DNA of 51,438 nucleotides from Acidobacteriota bacterium (GTDB lineage Bacteria; Acidobacteriota; Terriglobia; Terriglobales; Acidobacteriaceae): NCBI GenBank assembly GCA_021810625.1, contig JAJZIJ010000019.1, positions 1 to 51,438 of the forward strand, read 5' to 3'. Shown piece by piece: positions 1 to 8,401 of this stretch (position 1 is its first letter; each line of letters starts with the position of its first letter). The notes under the pieces were generated by a model. It saw only the letters and a program-made list of their open reading frames with translations, ran no database searches and was not told where the DNA came from. The position numbers and the translations under genes were made by a program.

Positions 1-3000
1 CATCGTAGGTGTAGCTGTTGCCGATGCCGTCGGACGTCAGGTCGCCCGTACCCGCAGGGTCGTAGATGTAGCCCGACGCGGAGATTTGATTGGTCGCCGT
101 GTAGGGCTGCACAAAATTGAAGTTTCCCGTCTGCTGCTGATTACCCCAGGGATCAATCGAGTAGGTCTCCGACAAAGCGTATGTGCCAGTGTACTGGGCA
201 GCGGTTCCTCTGGTGAGCAGGGATTCGGAGGATGATGTTTTGAAGGATCCATTGGGAAACTCCGCAGGATCGGAACTCACGATGGAAAGCGATAGAAGGT
301 AATTCGAGTACGCGCCAGTCGCCTTGGAGGTAAGCGTAATCGTGCCACTCGATACAGACGCAGTCACCAAAGAAGACGGATCGCCGTTGATGGCTGTGGC
401 AAGACTGGAGGCTAGGCCCGATGCGGTGCTGCCCTCCGAATAATAAACACTGTAGCTGGCGGAGCCGACCTGGGGAGCAGAGCCAACCTGGATCGTGATG
501 TATCCACAATCATATATATAATCCGGAGATCCGACACTGCCGTTGTTGTGCCTAGACACTCCGCCGCTGATGGTTACGGAACCGGTTCCCGGTGTCGCCG
601 GAGTACTCACCGTCAGGCTCCCACCGCTGGCCGATGTCAGACGGTTGTCTGGATCGTAGGCGTAGTTATAGGTCTGGGGCTGGCTGATTGTGCTCGCATC
701 GACAATCTGGAGCAAATCCTTCGCGTTGGGCGCCCAGGTGTATTGTTTTGACCATAACGGGGTCTGGTTTGGAATTCCGTAGCTGAGCGCAGTAATCGAC
801 TGACGGCTATTGAACGATGCTGCCATTTGCACACCATTGCCAAAGGTGGCATTGGTCGTCTCTCCCGTGGGAGCGAAGGCTGTCGCGCTGTAATAGGAGG
901 TATTGAACACTTGTCCATTCATGCTTGCGTACTGGATTCCGGTGAGATGCTGCGCGGAGTCGAAGGTCTGCGTCACCACGCGGCCATCGGGATAGGTGAA
1001 CGAGGTCATATCGCCGACAAGATCATAGGTCGCTTTTTCGATATTAGCGGAGGGTGAACAACCAAAATCCGACGGTATGCAGTTTGCCTGATAAACGATG
1101 CGGCCCATCGGGTCATACATGAAAAATGATCCGGCATTTACATTATTGTATTCTTCCACAAGCCTGCCTATGGTATTGGAGCCAGAGTTTGTAAATCCAG
1201 ACAACGCATCGTACGTGTAGGTGTAGTTAATGGTTCCATCGGAAGAGGTCTTGGATGTCATGCGGTTCAACGTATCATAGTTGTAGCTGATCGTATTTGA
1301 TCCGTTCGTACTTGATGTCAGATTCCCATTCAGATCGTAGGTGTAGGACTTGGTACCCGCCTCCGGGGTCTGTTCGTTGATCATCCTGCCGAGCGAGTCA
1401 TAGTTGAAATAACGCACGCGGGCCGCGCTTGATCCATCGCCAGCCTGATTGATCTCTGTGACGCGGCCTGCTCCATCATAGGTGTAATTGGTTGTCCAGA
1501 ACGCGCCACTTGTACTTGCGCTCGGCTCAAGGACTGAGGTCAGATCGTGGAAGGCATCATAGGTATAGATTTTTTCGTTCCAATTTTCATCTGTGACCGT
1601 GGCCTGATTTCCGCTGTAAGCAACTTGAATCGGCTGGCCATCCGGCTGGATGACAAGGGTTACTCGATCCAGCGCATCGTAGGTATAGCACGTTTTCCCA
1701 TCCGTGGGCGCAGAACTGCTCCGGGACGGATTTGATTTGCATTGCAGGCGCCCATCCGCGTCATAGGTGTACGTTACGGTATCACCGCCCGTCGGATCCG
1801 CCGGGTCGGACTGGGCGACATTGCTCTTCTGACCATATTTATCAAAGGTCGTGGTAACAGTGGAATAGGTACTTCCATAAATGAGTTTGCTCTCGACGAC
1901 TTGAGTGGGCGACGGATAGCTGTAGCTGGTTTGCCCGTTGTCGGGGTACTTGACGAGATTCTTGCGGCCAAGATTGTCATATCCGTAGGTCGTCACCTGG
2001 CCATTCTCGTCGGTTGTGTTTAATGGATCACCACTGCTGCAATCCGAGGTAACAGTTGTGGCATGGATGATTCCATTTATCTGTGGGTAGGTGGTTGTGG
2101 TCTGTAACGGGGAGATGCTGTTACATGCGGACGTAAATGTAGTTACATTTACATAGGGATCGGAATAGGATGTCGTGTTTCCTTTGGGGTCAGTCTTGGA
2201 AGTTCTGCCGTGGTTATCGTAGGTATACGATGTCGTGGCAATCGGCACAAGCGGCGAACTTCCCGGCACATACTCCGTCTTGCTGGTCATATTATTGTTG
2301 GTGTAATCGTAACCGTAACCGATCTGGGCGAAAGGCTTCCCATTGGCTATTTTGGTCGTCTGAGACAGCAAGGAGGAACCGTTCACCCCCCACGTATAGG
2401 TATAATCTGTCTCCCGTGTCGGCGAAGATGCCCCGTAATCGTACTCCTGGGAAGAGGAAAGCAGCCGCCCATAAATATAGCTATACACCGTCTGCGCGGT
2501 CTGCCCCGTATCATCCAGCGTGACCGTGCTGGATGAGGCTGTGATATTCTGCGCTCCAGTGCAAACATAAGGATTCCAACATGGATTTGAATTGAAGCTG
2601 TAATTGTTTATGACGGTCATCAGTTCCGCTGAATAGTATGGATTCACGGAGCCTACGTACGTGGTCGTTGCCGCATCCCACGCTCCATTGTTCAGCGTGA
2701 GCGTATATACCTTGGAATCGCCACTTGGCCGAGAAAGCGCAACTTGCTCCTGGCAGCCAACCCCACCGGAACTGCAATAGGACAGAACGCTTGGCGTAAA
2801 ATTCGCGGTGCCGTAGCTGTCTGTTACGCTGGATATCCAGCGATTGAAATTGTTATAGGAATCAAAGTAGTTCATATAGGTGAACGACACTACGCCGCCA
2901 GTGGGAAGCGTCATGCTCGTCAACTCACCGTAGTTCCCAGAATCATACGTGAAGGAATAGGAAGAGCCGTCCGGCAAACGAATGCTTTGGATGGTCACAG

Positions 3001-4075
3001 GCATTGAGCAATCATTTCCATTGAACTCTGAAACATCGGACTCCCCAAAATTTGTATTGAAGCTAATTGGCATCGTAGTAACGGTAAACGGATTGGTCGG
3101 ATTGATTCCTCCACCCTCTTTCAACACGCCGTATGTGATAGTGTTGGCACTCGTCGGTATAGAACAGTAACTTTGCGCCGTGGTACTCGTCGTCGTGGTA
3201 AAAATCGTTCGTCCCATCGAATCGACCACGGAGCCATCCGTGTCGACTCCCTCGCCATACGGATTGCTCGCTGAAGCATCTTCATTGGCTACTGTTGGAC
3301 TATCCGTATCGACTCCCGTGATTATATTGCCGCTGGGATCTTTTATTTGTGAAGTGTTTCCACTGCTGTTGTTATAGGTTTGGGCACTGGCATAGGACGT
3401 TGTAGCGGTATAGACCTGATTCCCGGCACTGTCATAGACCGTCATATCGGTGTAATTTGTAACTTCCAAATAGTACCCGCTGTTGTCAATGGCATATCCG
3501 GAGGTACTTGAAACATATGGGTAATTATTTGCCACATATTTACATTGAAACCCTGGTCCTTCTGTTTCCACATCAAAGGGATGCTTCGTTCCCTGTGGAT
3601 CAGTCCATGTAAATCTTGTAATAAGATTAAAGTAGTCGTTATACTGGGCACTGCTGGGAATAGGACACCCATTGGTGTATTCAGAAGGGTAAGGCTGCGT
3701 AATCATCTCAAACGAGGAGGATGAGCCTTCCAGCCCCGTCGTCAGACGCCAGCCCGCCATCGAATTGGGGACGTTGTTCGGCTGCCAGGAATAGTTGCCA
3801 TTATTGTCGTTGATCTTCCATATCCGACTGTCGTACTCCAGATTGATTTTTACCGGAGGCAGGCTGCCGAGCTGCTTGAACGATCCCAGGGGAATGGTGA
3901 TATGCACATTCCCATTGGTGATGTTGATGAACCCTCCTGGAATCGGGTAGTCCACTCCAAAGTTTGGGTTCCCGGTCGCATACACATAGTCCTGCGCCTG
4001 CGCTTGAAAGGAACACGCGCCGAAGATGAACAACGCTCCAGCAAGAATCAGCAACATCCAGTTCTTCTGCTTCAT
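1..4075 (-). CDS. Secreted RHS/YD-repeat protein, 5' part only (runs off the left edge)
   Basis: I translated the minus strand from the ATG at 4075-4073; the frame stays open to base 1, giving about 1358 residues with no stop, so the C-terminus lies outside the window. The N-terminus is a Sec signal peptide (basic MKQKN, hydrophobic core, AQAQ cleavage region near residue 27). The first ~600 residues are beta-rich. From about residue 640 there are many YD-type repeats of the form Y-x-Y-D-x-x-G-R/N-L. Near residues 1148-1268 a beta-rich insert interrupts the repeats. RHS proteins form shell-like cages that often enclose a variable C-terminal toxin or act at the cell surface; which applies here cannot be told without the missing end. 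It lies 15 bp after a stop-interrupted secreted-protein gene on the same strand, probably one transcript. AGGTG precedes the ATG. Base composition looks less GC-rich than the housekeeping genes to the right. Confidence 0.9.
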   Translation of the reverse strand, partial: MKQKNWMLLILAGALFIFGACSFQAQAQDYVYATGNPNFGVDYPIPGGFINITNGNVHITIPLGSFKQLGSLPPVKINLEYDSRIWKINDNNGNYSWQPNNVPNSMAGWRLTTGLEGSSSSFEMITQPYPSEYTNGCPIPSSAQYNDYFNLITRFTWTDPQGTKHPFDVETEGPGFQCKYVANNYPYVSSTSGYAIDNSGYYLEVTNYTDMTVYDSAGNQVYTATTSYASAQTYNNSSGNTSQIKDPSGNIITGVDTDSPTVANEDASASNPYGEGVDTDGSVVDSMGRTIFTTTTSTTAQSYCSIPTSANTITYGVLKEGGGINPTNPFTVTTMPISFNTNFGESDVSEFNGNDCSMPVTIQSIRLPDGSSYSFTYDSGNYGELTSMTLPTGGVVSFTYMNYFDSYNNFNRWISSVTDSYGTANFTPSVLSYCSSGGVGCQEQVALSRPSGDSKVYTLTLNNGAWDAATTTYVGSVNPYYSAELMTVINNYSFNSNPCWNPYVCTGAQNITASSSTVTLDDTGQTAQTVYSYIYGRLLSSSQEYDYGASSPTRETDYTYTWGVNGSSLLSQTTKIANGKPFAQIGYGYDYTNNNMTSKTEYVPGSSPLVPIATTSYTYDNHGRTSKTDPKGNTTSYSDPYVNVTTFTSACNSISPLQTTTTYPQINGIIHATTVTSDCSSGDPLNTTDENGQVTTYGYDNLGRKNLVKYPDNGQTSYSYPSPTQVVESKLIYGSTYSTVTTTFDKYGQKSNVAQSDPADPTGGDTVTYTYDADGRLQCKSNPSRSSSAPTDGKTCYTYDALDRVTLVIQPDGQPIQVAYSGNQATVTDENWNEKIYTYDAFHDLTSVLEPSASTSGAFWTTNYTYDGAGRVTEINQAGDGSSAARVRYFNYDSLGRMINEQTPEAGTKSYTYDLNGNLTSSTNGSNTISYNYDTLNRMTSKTSSDGTINYTYTYDALSGFTNSGSNTIGRLVEEYNNVNAGSFFMYDPMGRIVYQANCIPSDFGCSPSANIEKATYDLVGDMTSFTYPDGRVVTQTFDSAQHLTGIQYASMNGQVFNTSYYSATAFAPTGETTNATFGNGVQMAASFNSRQSITALSYGIPNQTPLWSKQYTWAPNAKDLLQIVDASTISQPQTYNYAYDPDNRLTSASGGSLTVSTPATPGTGSVTISGGVSRHNNGSVGSPDYIYDCGYITIQVGSAPQVGSASYSVYYSEGSTASGLASSLATAINGDPSSLVTASVSSGTITLTSKATGAYSNYLLSLSIVSSDPAEFPNGSFKTSSSESLLTRGTAAQYTGTYALSETYSIDPWGNQQQTGNFNFVQPYTATNQISASGYIYDPAGTGDLTSDGIGNSYTYD

Positions 4076-4090
4076 GGCAACACCTGTCCG

Positions 4091-4990
4091 TTAGAAATGG
4101 AAATCAGATTGAGGAAGATTTTGATTCAACTGCACCTGCTGCAATTGCAACGTCCAGAGTTTTTGTCCGTTGAGCGTCTCGCGATACAAGTAAGGAATCT
4201 GCACTCCGTTCACCGTTTGATAGTTTCCATAGGTGATGACCTGTAGAAGTTGCTGAGGACTTGGGTCGGAACCCAACACGCCATTCGCGCTTTTGACCAA
4301 AAGATGGGTCTGCGGATTGAAGTACAAATCCGTGATGGTTGTATACGGATTGCCCCTGGCATCCACAGGGTTGCCGGGCCAGGGACGTTCCATGCTGATG
4401 CGATGCAGGGTATTACCGTCCACAGTCGCCATGCCTCGATCCACCAACATGACGTTTGCGGCTGGGAAATTGGCCTCCATCAGCAGCGGGAATGCAAGCA
4501 CTCCAGCCACAGCATCCCTGGCATCCATCGGCTTCACTTTTCCGTCAGGATGCTGCACGGCGCCATAGACTCCATCCATGCGCACGCTGCTCATGCCCTT
4601 CGGCTTTTGAACATCCAGCCGATACCCATGATGATTCCGAATCCAGAGGGTCGCGTTTTCCGGGTCGCTGTTACCGACTGCGGTGGAAGTCAACTCCCCC
4701 GTGCCCTGCATCCCAACCCATTGACCAGCGCCGACGGCGCTCCGAAATGCACGAATCTCTTGCAGCGCGCCTGGGTCTTGACGCGCCCGCAGCGCAATCT
4801 TTTTCGGCAACACAACGCCCTGATCCACGCTGCCGTGGATTTGGGTGGAGGTGTTCTATTGCCCGTAGAGCGGAGTGGCCGCCACGCGCGGTGCAATCAA
4901 AACGGCTAGAAACAGTGCGGGGATGAGACGGCAGAAGTTGAAAAATCTCGACCGAGGGCGAGATGGGAACCATGTGGCGCTTGTTCGCAT
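4091..4990 (-). pseudogene. Secreted protein gene interrupted by an in-frame TAG
   Basis: Reading from the ATG at 4990-4988, which has GGAGAG about seven bases upstream, gives an arginine-rich start, a strong hydrophobic signal segment (LIPALFLAVLIAP) and the sequence VAATPLYGQ. A TAG then falls at codon 45 (4858-4856). The same frame continues without another stop for 255 codons to a TAA at 4091. The downstream part (PGALQEIRAF, then beta-rich sequence ending QLNQNLPQSDFHF) reads as an ordinary folded extracytoplasmic domain. It has only a GTG at 4828 and no ribosome-binding site, so independent translation is unlikely. A single CAG-to-TAG change would explain the arrangement. Family not recognised; it is probably a companion of the adjacent RHS gene. 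Alternatives are amber readthrough or a sequencing error. Confidence 0.7.
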
Positions 4991-5049
4991 GGTGATACTC
5001 TCCGCGTACAACGTAATGTGTGAACTGCGTGGGATTTTTAATACGACCC

Positions 5050-5078
5050 ATTTGTGCATATTCAAAATCTCATGTCAA
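5050..5078 (-). promoter_or_regulatory. Candidate promoter for the RHS-side transcript
   Basis: On the minus strand a perfect TTGACA (-35) lies at 5078-5073. It is followed after 17 bases by ACAAAT (5055-5050), a weak -10 match (3 of 6). The site sits about 60 bases before the ATG at 4990. Position and spacing fit a sigma-70-type promoter; the -10 box is poor. Confidence 0.35.
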
Positions 5079-5276
5079 GAAAAAATTCCATGAATAAATT
5101 TCCAGAATCACTGGCATGATTTCTGTGGTTGTGGCGGCTCGGTCGGTCATCCCAATCCCGGCAGGTGTCAACCCTGCATGTGTTCAATTCAGACTGATTA
5201 CTCTTTAGGCTGACTGTTCGCGGGCGAGCGACTATTGGGAAATTTTTTGAACGAGTTCTTGCCGGAAGCCAACCTG

Positions 5277-5343
5277 CCCTCAGGGGCTAAAGCCCGCGCT
5301 GATTTTACTGCGTTACGGACAGGCTGAAGCCCGTCCCCTTCAA
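5277..5343. repeat. 67-bp dispersed hairpin repeat, copy A
   Basis: Begins CCCTCAGGGGCTAAAGCCC and ends CCCCTTCAA. It holds two hairpins: GGGCT-AA-AGCCC near the start, and a second with arms at 5317-5325 and 5328-5336 (eight of nine pairs). A copy of the same length and orientation lies at 15124-15190; by hand alignment 52 of 67 positions match. Intergenic elements of this look recur in Acidobacteriota genomes, as far as I recall. Confidence 0.8.
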
Positions 5344-5689
5344 GTCCAATTCAAATTGACTCACTAACCCACTATCGGATTTTTACCCCGTGCGGCGGCC
5401 AAACGGAGTCATAGCCGTTTCGATGGGCCTGGCCCCGGACAACTAACCCGATTGCCAATTTCTGCCTACATCGCAGAATGAAAAATTGCAACATGTGCTG
5501 GTAGACCCAGTGGCGTGCGCTGAAAGCGCCCCCATACCCCTTGGACGCACTCGCAGCCGCTCCCCAGCAGTCAGAGCAAAACGACTCGGAGTATCCCCGC
5601 CGGAGCGCGTTCAGACAACAAACTGCCCGCGTGAATCATGCTCTACGCCGTTCGATTGGGGGTACATTTGCGGGAACCGGGCAGAAACG

Positions 5690-6922
5690 CTACGCGACCC
5701 CGCCGAAGTTGCCTACGAGCACTTTGGAGCCGCTGGCCACGCTCTCCAGATAATCGCCCCACCATTGCATCATGCGCTTGCGTTCCTTCAGGTACTCCGC
5801 GCGATTGTAAGCGCCGCGTATGGCGTTCCGTTCGCAGTGGGCAAGCTGGCGCTCGATTACGTCAGCGTTGAAGCCCTGCTCATTCAGGATGGTGGATGCA
5901 ACGGCGCGAAAGCCATGCCCGGTCATCTTACCCGCATAGCCCATGCGTTTCAGGGCCATCAGCATTGCGCCATTCGACATGGTTTTCGCTGCGTTCCGTC
6001 CAGGCAGCAGGAATCCGCTGTGACCGGACAGCCGCTTCAATTCCGCCAGTCGCGCGAGCGTCTGCGCCGCCAGCGGCACGATATGCTCCGTCCGCATCTT
6101 CATGCGCTCCGCCGGAATGATCCAGATTTTCTCGTCCAGATTAAACTCGTCCCATGATGCGCCAATCAATTCGCCCGTGCGAACAAACGTGAGTGCCAAT
6201 AGTTCCATCGCCAGCCGGACTTGGCTGCTGCCCAGCCGATCGTAACCAGCGATGGCCTGCATCAGCGCGGGCAATTCCTCTGGCCTAACGGCGGCCTGGT
6301 GCTGCTTCTGGTGCGGGGTCAGAGCGCCGTACAAGTCTTTCGACAGATCGCGGCTGCATCGGCCTGTGGCAATTCCGTAGCGGAAGACTTGTCCGCAGAC
6401 CTGCAACACGCGATGCGCCAGATCATAGGAGCCGCGAGACTCAATTTTTCGGATGGCCGAAAGCAGTTCCGGCGCTTCAATCTCGCCAATGGGCCGCACT
6501 CCCAGAACGGGGAAGATGTTGCCCTCCAATCGCCGTTTTACGTCGCGTATGTGCGATGCGCTCCAGACGTGGACTTGCTTTCCATACCATTCCTTCGCAA
6601 CCGCCTCAAAGGAACCTTCAGCAGCAATCATGCGGGCGCGTTTCCCAGCCTTCCGCTCAACGGACGGGTCTAGTCCATTGGCTAACTGACCCTGCATCCT
6701 GTCGCGCCGTGAGCGGGCCTGCGTCAAGGTGACGTGCGGGTACACGCCTAAAGCCGAGAGCTTTTCTCTGCCTTCAATCCAATAGCGCAGTCGCCAGTAT
6801 TTGCTTCCGTTGGGGAATACCCAGAGATACAGTCCCTCACCATCATGCAGCTTCAAAACAGACTGTTCTTTGGGACACTTGGCTTTTTTCAGCTTCAGGT
6901 CATTCAACAGGTTGGAAGGCAT
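5690..6922 (-). CDS. P4-type tyrosine integrase next to tRNA-Ser
   Basis: A 410-residue tyrosine recombinase of the P4/IntS type, which integrates islands or prophages at tRNA genes. The N-terminal ~90 residues match the DUF4102 arm-binding domain (DGEGLYLWVFPNGSKYWRLRY, then LGVYPHVTLTQAR). A core-binding domain follows, then the catalytic domain with the first Arg in FVRTGEL, HGFR for the His-x-x-Arg box, a further His in QLAHCERN and the nucleophile Tyr in AYNRAEYL. All key residues seem present, so it is probably active. The gene starts 189 bases from the 3' end of tRNA-Ser and reads away from it. Five copies of CGTGGTA lie between them, the nearest three bases from the ATG, which suggests arm sites and self-regulation. 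No excisionase gene is visible. Confidence 0.93.
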   Translation of the reverse strand: MPSNLLNDLKLKKAKCPKEQSVLKLHDGEGLYLWVFPNGSKYWRLRYWIEGREKLSALGVYPHVTLTQARSRRDRMQGQLANGLDPSVERKAGKRARMIAAEGSFEAVAKEWYGKQVHVWSASHIRDVKRRLEGNIFPVLGVRPIGEIEAPELLSAIRKIESRGSYDLAHRVLQVCGQVFRYGIATGRCSRDLSKDLYGALTPHQKQHQAAVRPEELPALMQAIAGYDRLGSSQVRLAMELLALTFVRTGELIGASWDEFNLDEKIWIIPAERMKMRTEHIVPLAAQTLARLAELKRLSGHSGFLLPGRNAAKTMSNGAMLMALKRMGYAGKMTGHGFRAVASTILNEQGFNADVIERQLAHCERNAIRGAYNRAEYLKERKRMMQWWGDYLESVASGSKVLVGNFGGVA

Positions 6923-6924
6923 AT

Positions 6925-6996
6925 CGTGGTATCACCGTGGTATAAAGTTTCGGGCCGTGTCGTGGTAGAAAGCTTGTACCACGGTTTTGTACCACG
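6925..6996. promoter_or_regulatory. Five CGTGGTA sites before the integrase gene
   Basis: Exact copies of CGTGGTA occur at 6925-6931, 6936-6942 and 6961-6967 on the plus strand. Inverted copies (TACCACG) occur at 6977-6983 and 6990-6996. Start-to-start spacings are 11, 25, 16 and 13 bases. Several are about one helical turn apart, and they fill the space just upstream of the integrase ATG. This is the expected look of integrase arm-type or excisionase sites that also control the integrase promoter; that role is inferred. Confidence 0.6.
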
Positions 6997-7110
6997 GTTC
7001 AGCCCCGGATGCAATAGGAAGGTTTTACGCAAAACTGGATGCTGTTATCTGCTAAATACTTGATTTTACGTGCAGGATTGGACGTTACAGGAAGTGCTTG
7101 GCTATAGAAG

Positions 7111-7198
7111 TGGCGGAGAGAGTGGGATTCGAACCCACGTTACCTTGCGGTAAACACGCTTTCCAAGCGTGCGCCTTCAGCCACTCGGCCATCTCTCC
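7111..7198 (-). tRNA. tRNA-Ser (anticodon GGA)
   Basis: On the minus strand the gene begins GGAGAGATGGCCGAGTGG and ends TCTCTCC-G-CCA, so CCA is encoded. The seven-base acceptor arms pair perfectly. The anticodon loop CTTGGAAAG gives GGA (serine). There is a long variable arm (TTTACCGCAAGGTAA) typical of class II tRNAs, and the T arm contains GGTTCGAATCC. Length is 88 nt with CCA. Its 3' end faces the integrase gene and is the likely attachment site. Confidence 0.97.
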
Positions 7199-7371
7199 AT
7201 GCAGGCGGGTTAAAGTCTGAATGTACCACAGCGATGCGGGAAGCCGAAAATCATCCTGCATCCAAAATCATCTTTCAAGCGTCCAACGCACAGGGCTGGA
7301 ATCGGTTGTGGCCTTGGCTTGAAACCTCTTTCGCGCATGGCCGAAAGAGCGCAAAAGGTATACTGGAGCCT

Positions 7372-8358
7372 ATGCCAAAATACTCTGTCGTCGTTCCTTT
7401 TCACAACGAAGAAGACAACGTAACCGTCATGTATGACCGCCTGAAAGCGATCATGGAGCAGATCGGCGATCCCTTTGAGCTGGTCTTTGTCGATGACGGC
7501 TCCTCCGACCGCAGCTATCGCCTGCTGGAGGAGATTACGGCGGTGGACAGCCGCGTGTTGGTGGTGAAGCTGCGCCGAAACTTTGGCCAAACCTCGGCGC
7601 TGGCCGCCGGCTTTGACCACGCGCAGGGAGATTTCATCCTGTCGATGGATGGCGACCTCCAGCACGATCCCTCGGAGATTCCGAATTTTCTGGCCAAGCT
7701 GGAAGAGGGCTACGACGTCGTGAGTGGCTGGCGCAAAGATCGCATCGACAACTTTGTGATGCGTCGCATCCCTTCGCGCTGCGCCAACTGGCTGATGGCG
7801 AAACTCTCCGGCGTCGATATCCACGACTTTGGCACCACCTTCAAGGCCTATCGCCGCGAGGTAATCCACAACATTCCCCTGTATGGGGAGATGCACCGCT
7901 TCATTCCCGCGCTGGCCTCCTGGTATGGCGCGTCGATCTGCGAGATTCCCATCAAAAATGTGAATCGCGAACGAGGCAAATCGCATTACGGCATTTCGCG
8001 CACTTTTCGGGTCTTCTTTGACCTGATGACGATTCGCTTCCTGCTCAAATACATGTCGCGCCCGATGCACTTTTTCGGCTCGCTGGGGGCATCCAGCATG
8101 TTGGGCGGAATCGCGCTCTCCGCGTGGCTGCTGGTGTTAAAAATCTTCACGCATCAGCCTGTGATGGAGCAACATGGGCCGCTCTTTGTTATCGCGGGTG
8201 TGCTCATCCTGGCAGGAATTCAGATGCTGGCCATTGGGCTGGTTGGCGAACTCCAGGTGCGCCACTACCATCAAAGCCAATATCGCGCTCCCTACACCAT
8301 TGATCGACTGGTTCGCCTGCGCACGCCGGAGAATCCCGGCATGTTGCACGAAGGCTGA
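7372..8358 (+). CDS. Family 2 glycosyltransferase (polyprenyl-phosphate sugar transferase type)
   Basis: 328 residues from the ATG at 7372, which has GGAG four bases upstream; an upstream in-frame start would add 46 unlikely residues overlapping the tRNA flank. The N-terminal GT-A fold shows YSVVVPFHNEEDNV, DDGSSD at 41-46 and the metal-binding DGD at 93-95. Two C-terminal membrane helices follow (around FFGSLGASSMLGG and FVIAGVLILAGIQML). This is the DPM1/GtrB/ArnC layout: the enzyme moves a sugar from a nucleotide donor to undecaprenyl phosphate at the inner face of the membrane, for later use in cell-surface glycans or lipid A. The sugar cannot be told from sequence. No flippase gene sits beside it. 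It is followed 43 bp later by the oxidoreductase gene on the same strand. Confidence 0.9.
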   Translation: MPKYSVVVPFHNEEDNVTVMYDRLKAIMEQIGDPFELVFVDDGSSDRSYRLLEEITAVDSRVLVVKLRRNFGQTSALAAGFDHAQGDFILSMDGDLQHDPSEIPNFLAKLEEGYDVVSGWRKDRIDNFVMRRIPSRCANWLMAKLSGVDIHDFGTTFKAYRREVIHNIPLYGEMHRFIPALASWYGASICEIPIKNVNRERGKSHYGISRTFRVFFDLMTIRFLLKYMSRPMHFFGSLGASSMLGGIALSAWLLVLKIFTHQPVMEQHGPLFVIAGVLILAGIQMLAIGLVGELQVRHYHQSQYRAPYTIDRLVRLRTPENPGMLHEG

Positions 8359-8401
8359 ATTCATCCACCGAAATCTTCTTCCACCGGGAAAGGATTCCTA
8401 C

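Larger units (their letters stand above)
4991..5689. other. Gene-free stretch between the secreted-protein gene and the integrase
   Basis: About 700 bases with no convincing coding frame. It contains the candidate promoter at 5050-5078 and one copy of a 67-bp dispersed hairpin repeat at 5277-5343. The forward frames that extend into 5690-6922 are antisense to the integrase and look like shadows. I searched by eye for a copy of the tRNA-Ser 3' end, which would mark an attachment site, and found none. Confidence 0.6.

Noticed and set aside
548-4912. Plus-strand open frames across the RHS gene and the stop-interrupted gene
   Set aside because: They are antisense to a continuous minus-strand frame that has a signal peptide and clear YD repeats. 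Their products show no domains.
4991-5689. Second attachment site for the integrase
   Set aside because: No copy of the tRNA-Ser 3' end was found by eye here; the other border, if any, is outside the window.
5486-6673. Plus-strand open frames over the integrase gene
   Set aside because: They lie opposite an intact integrase with all catalytic residues and have no ribosome site or recognisable protein.
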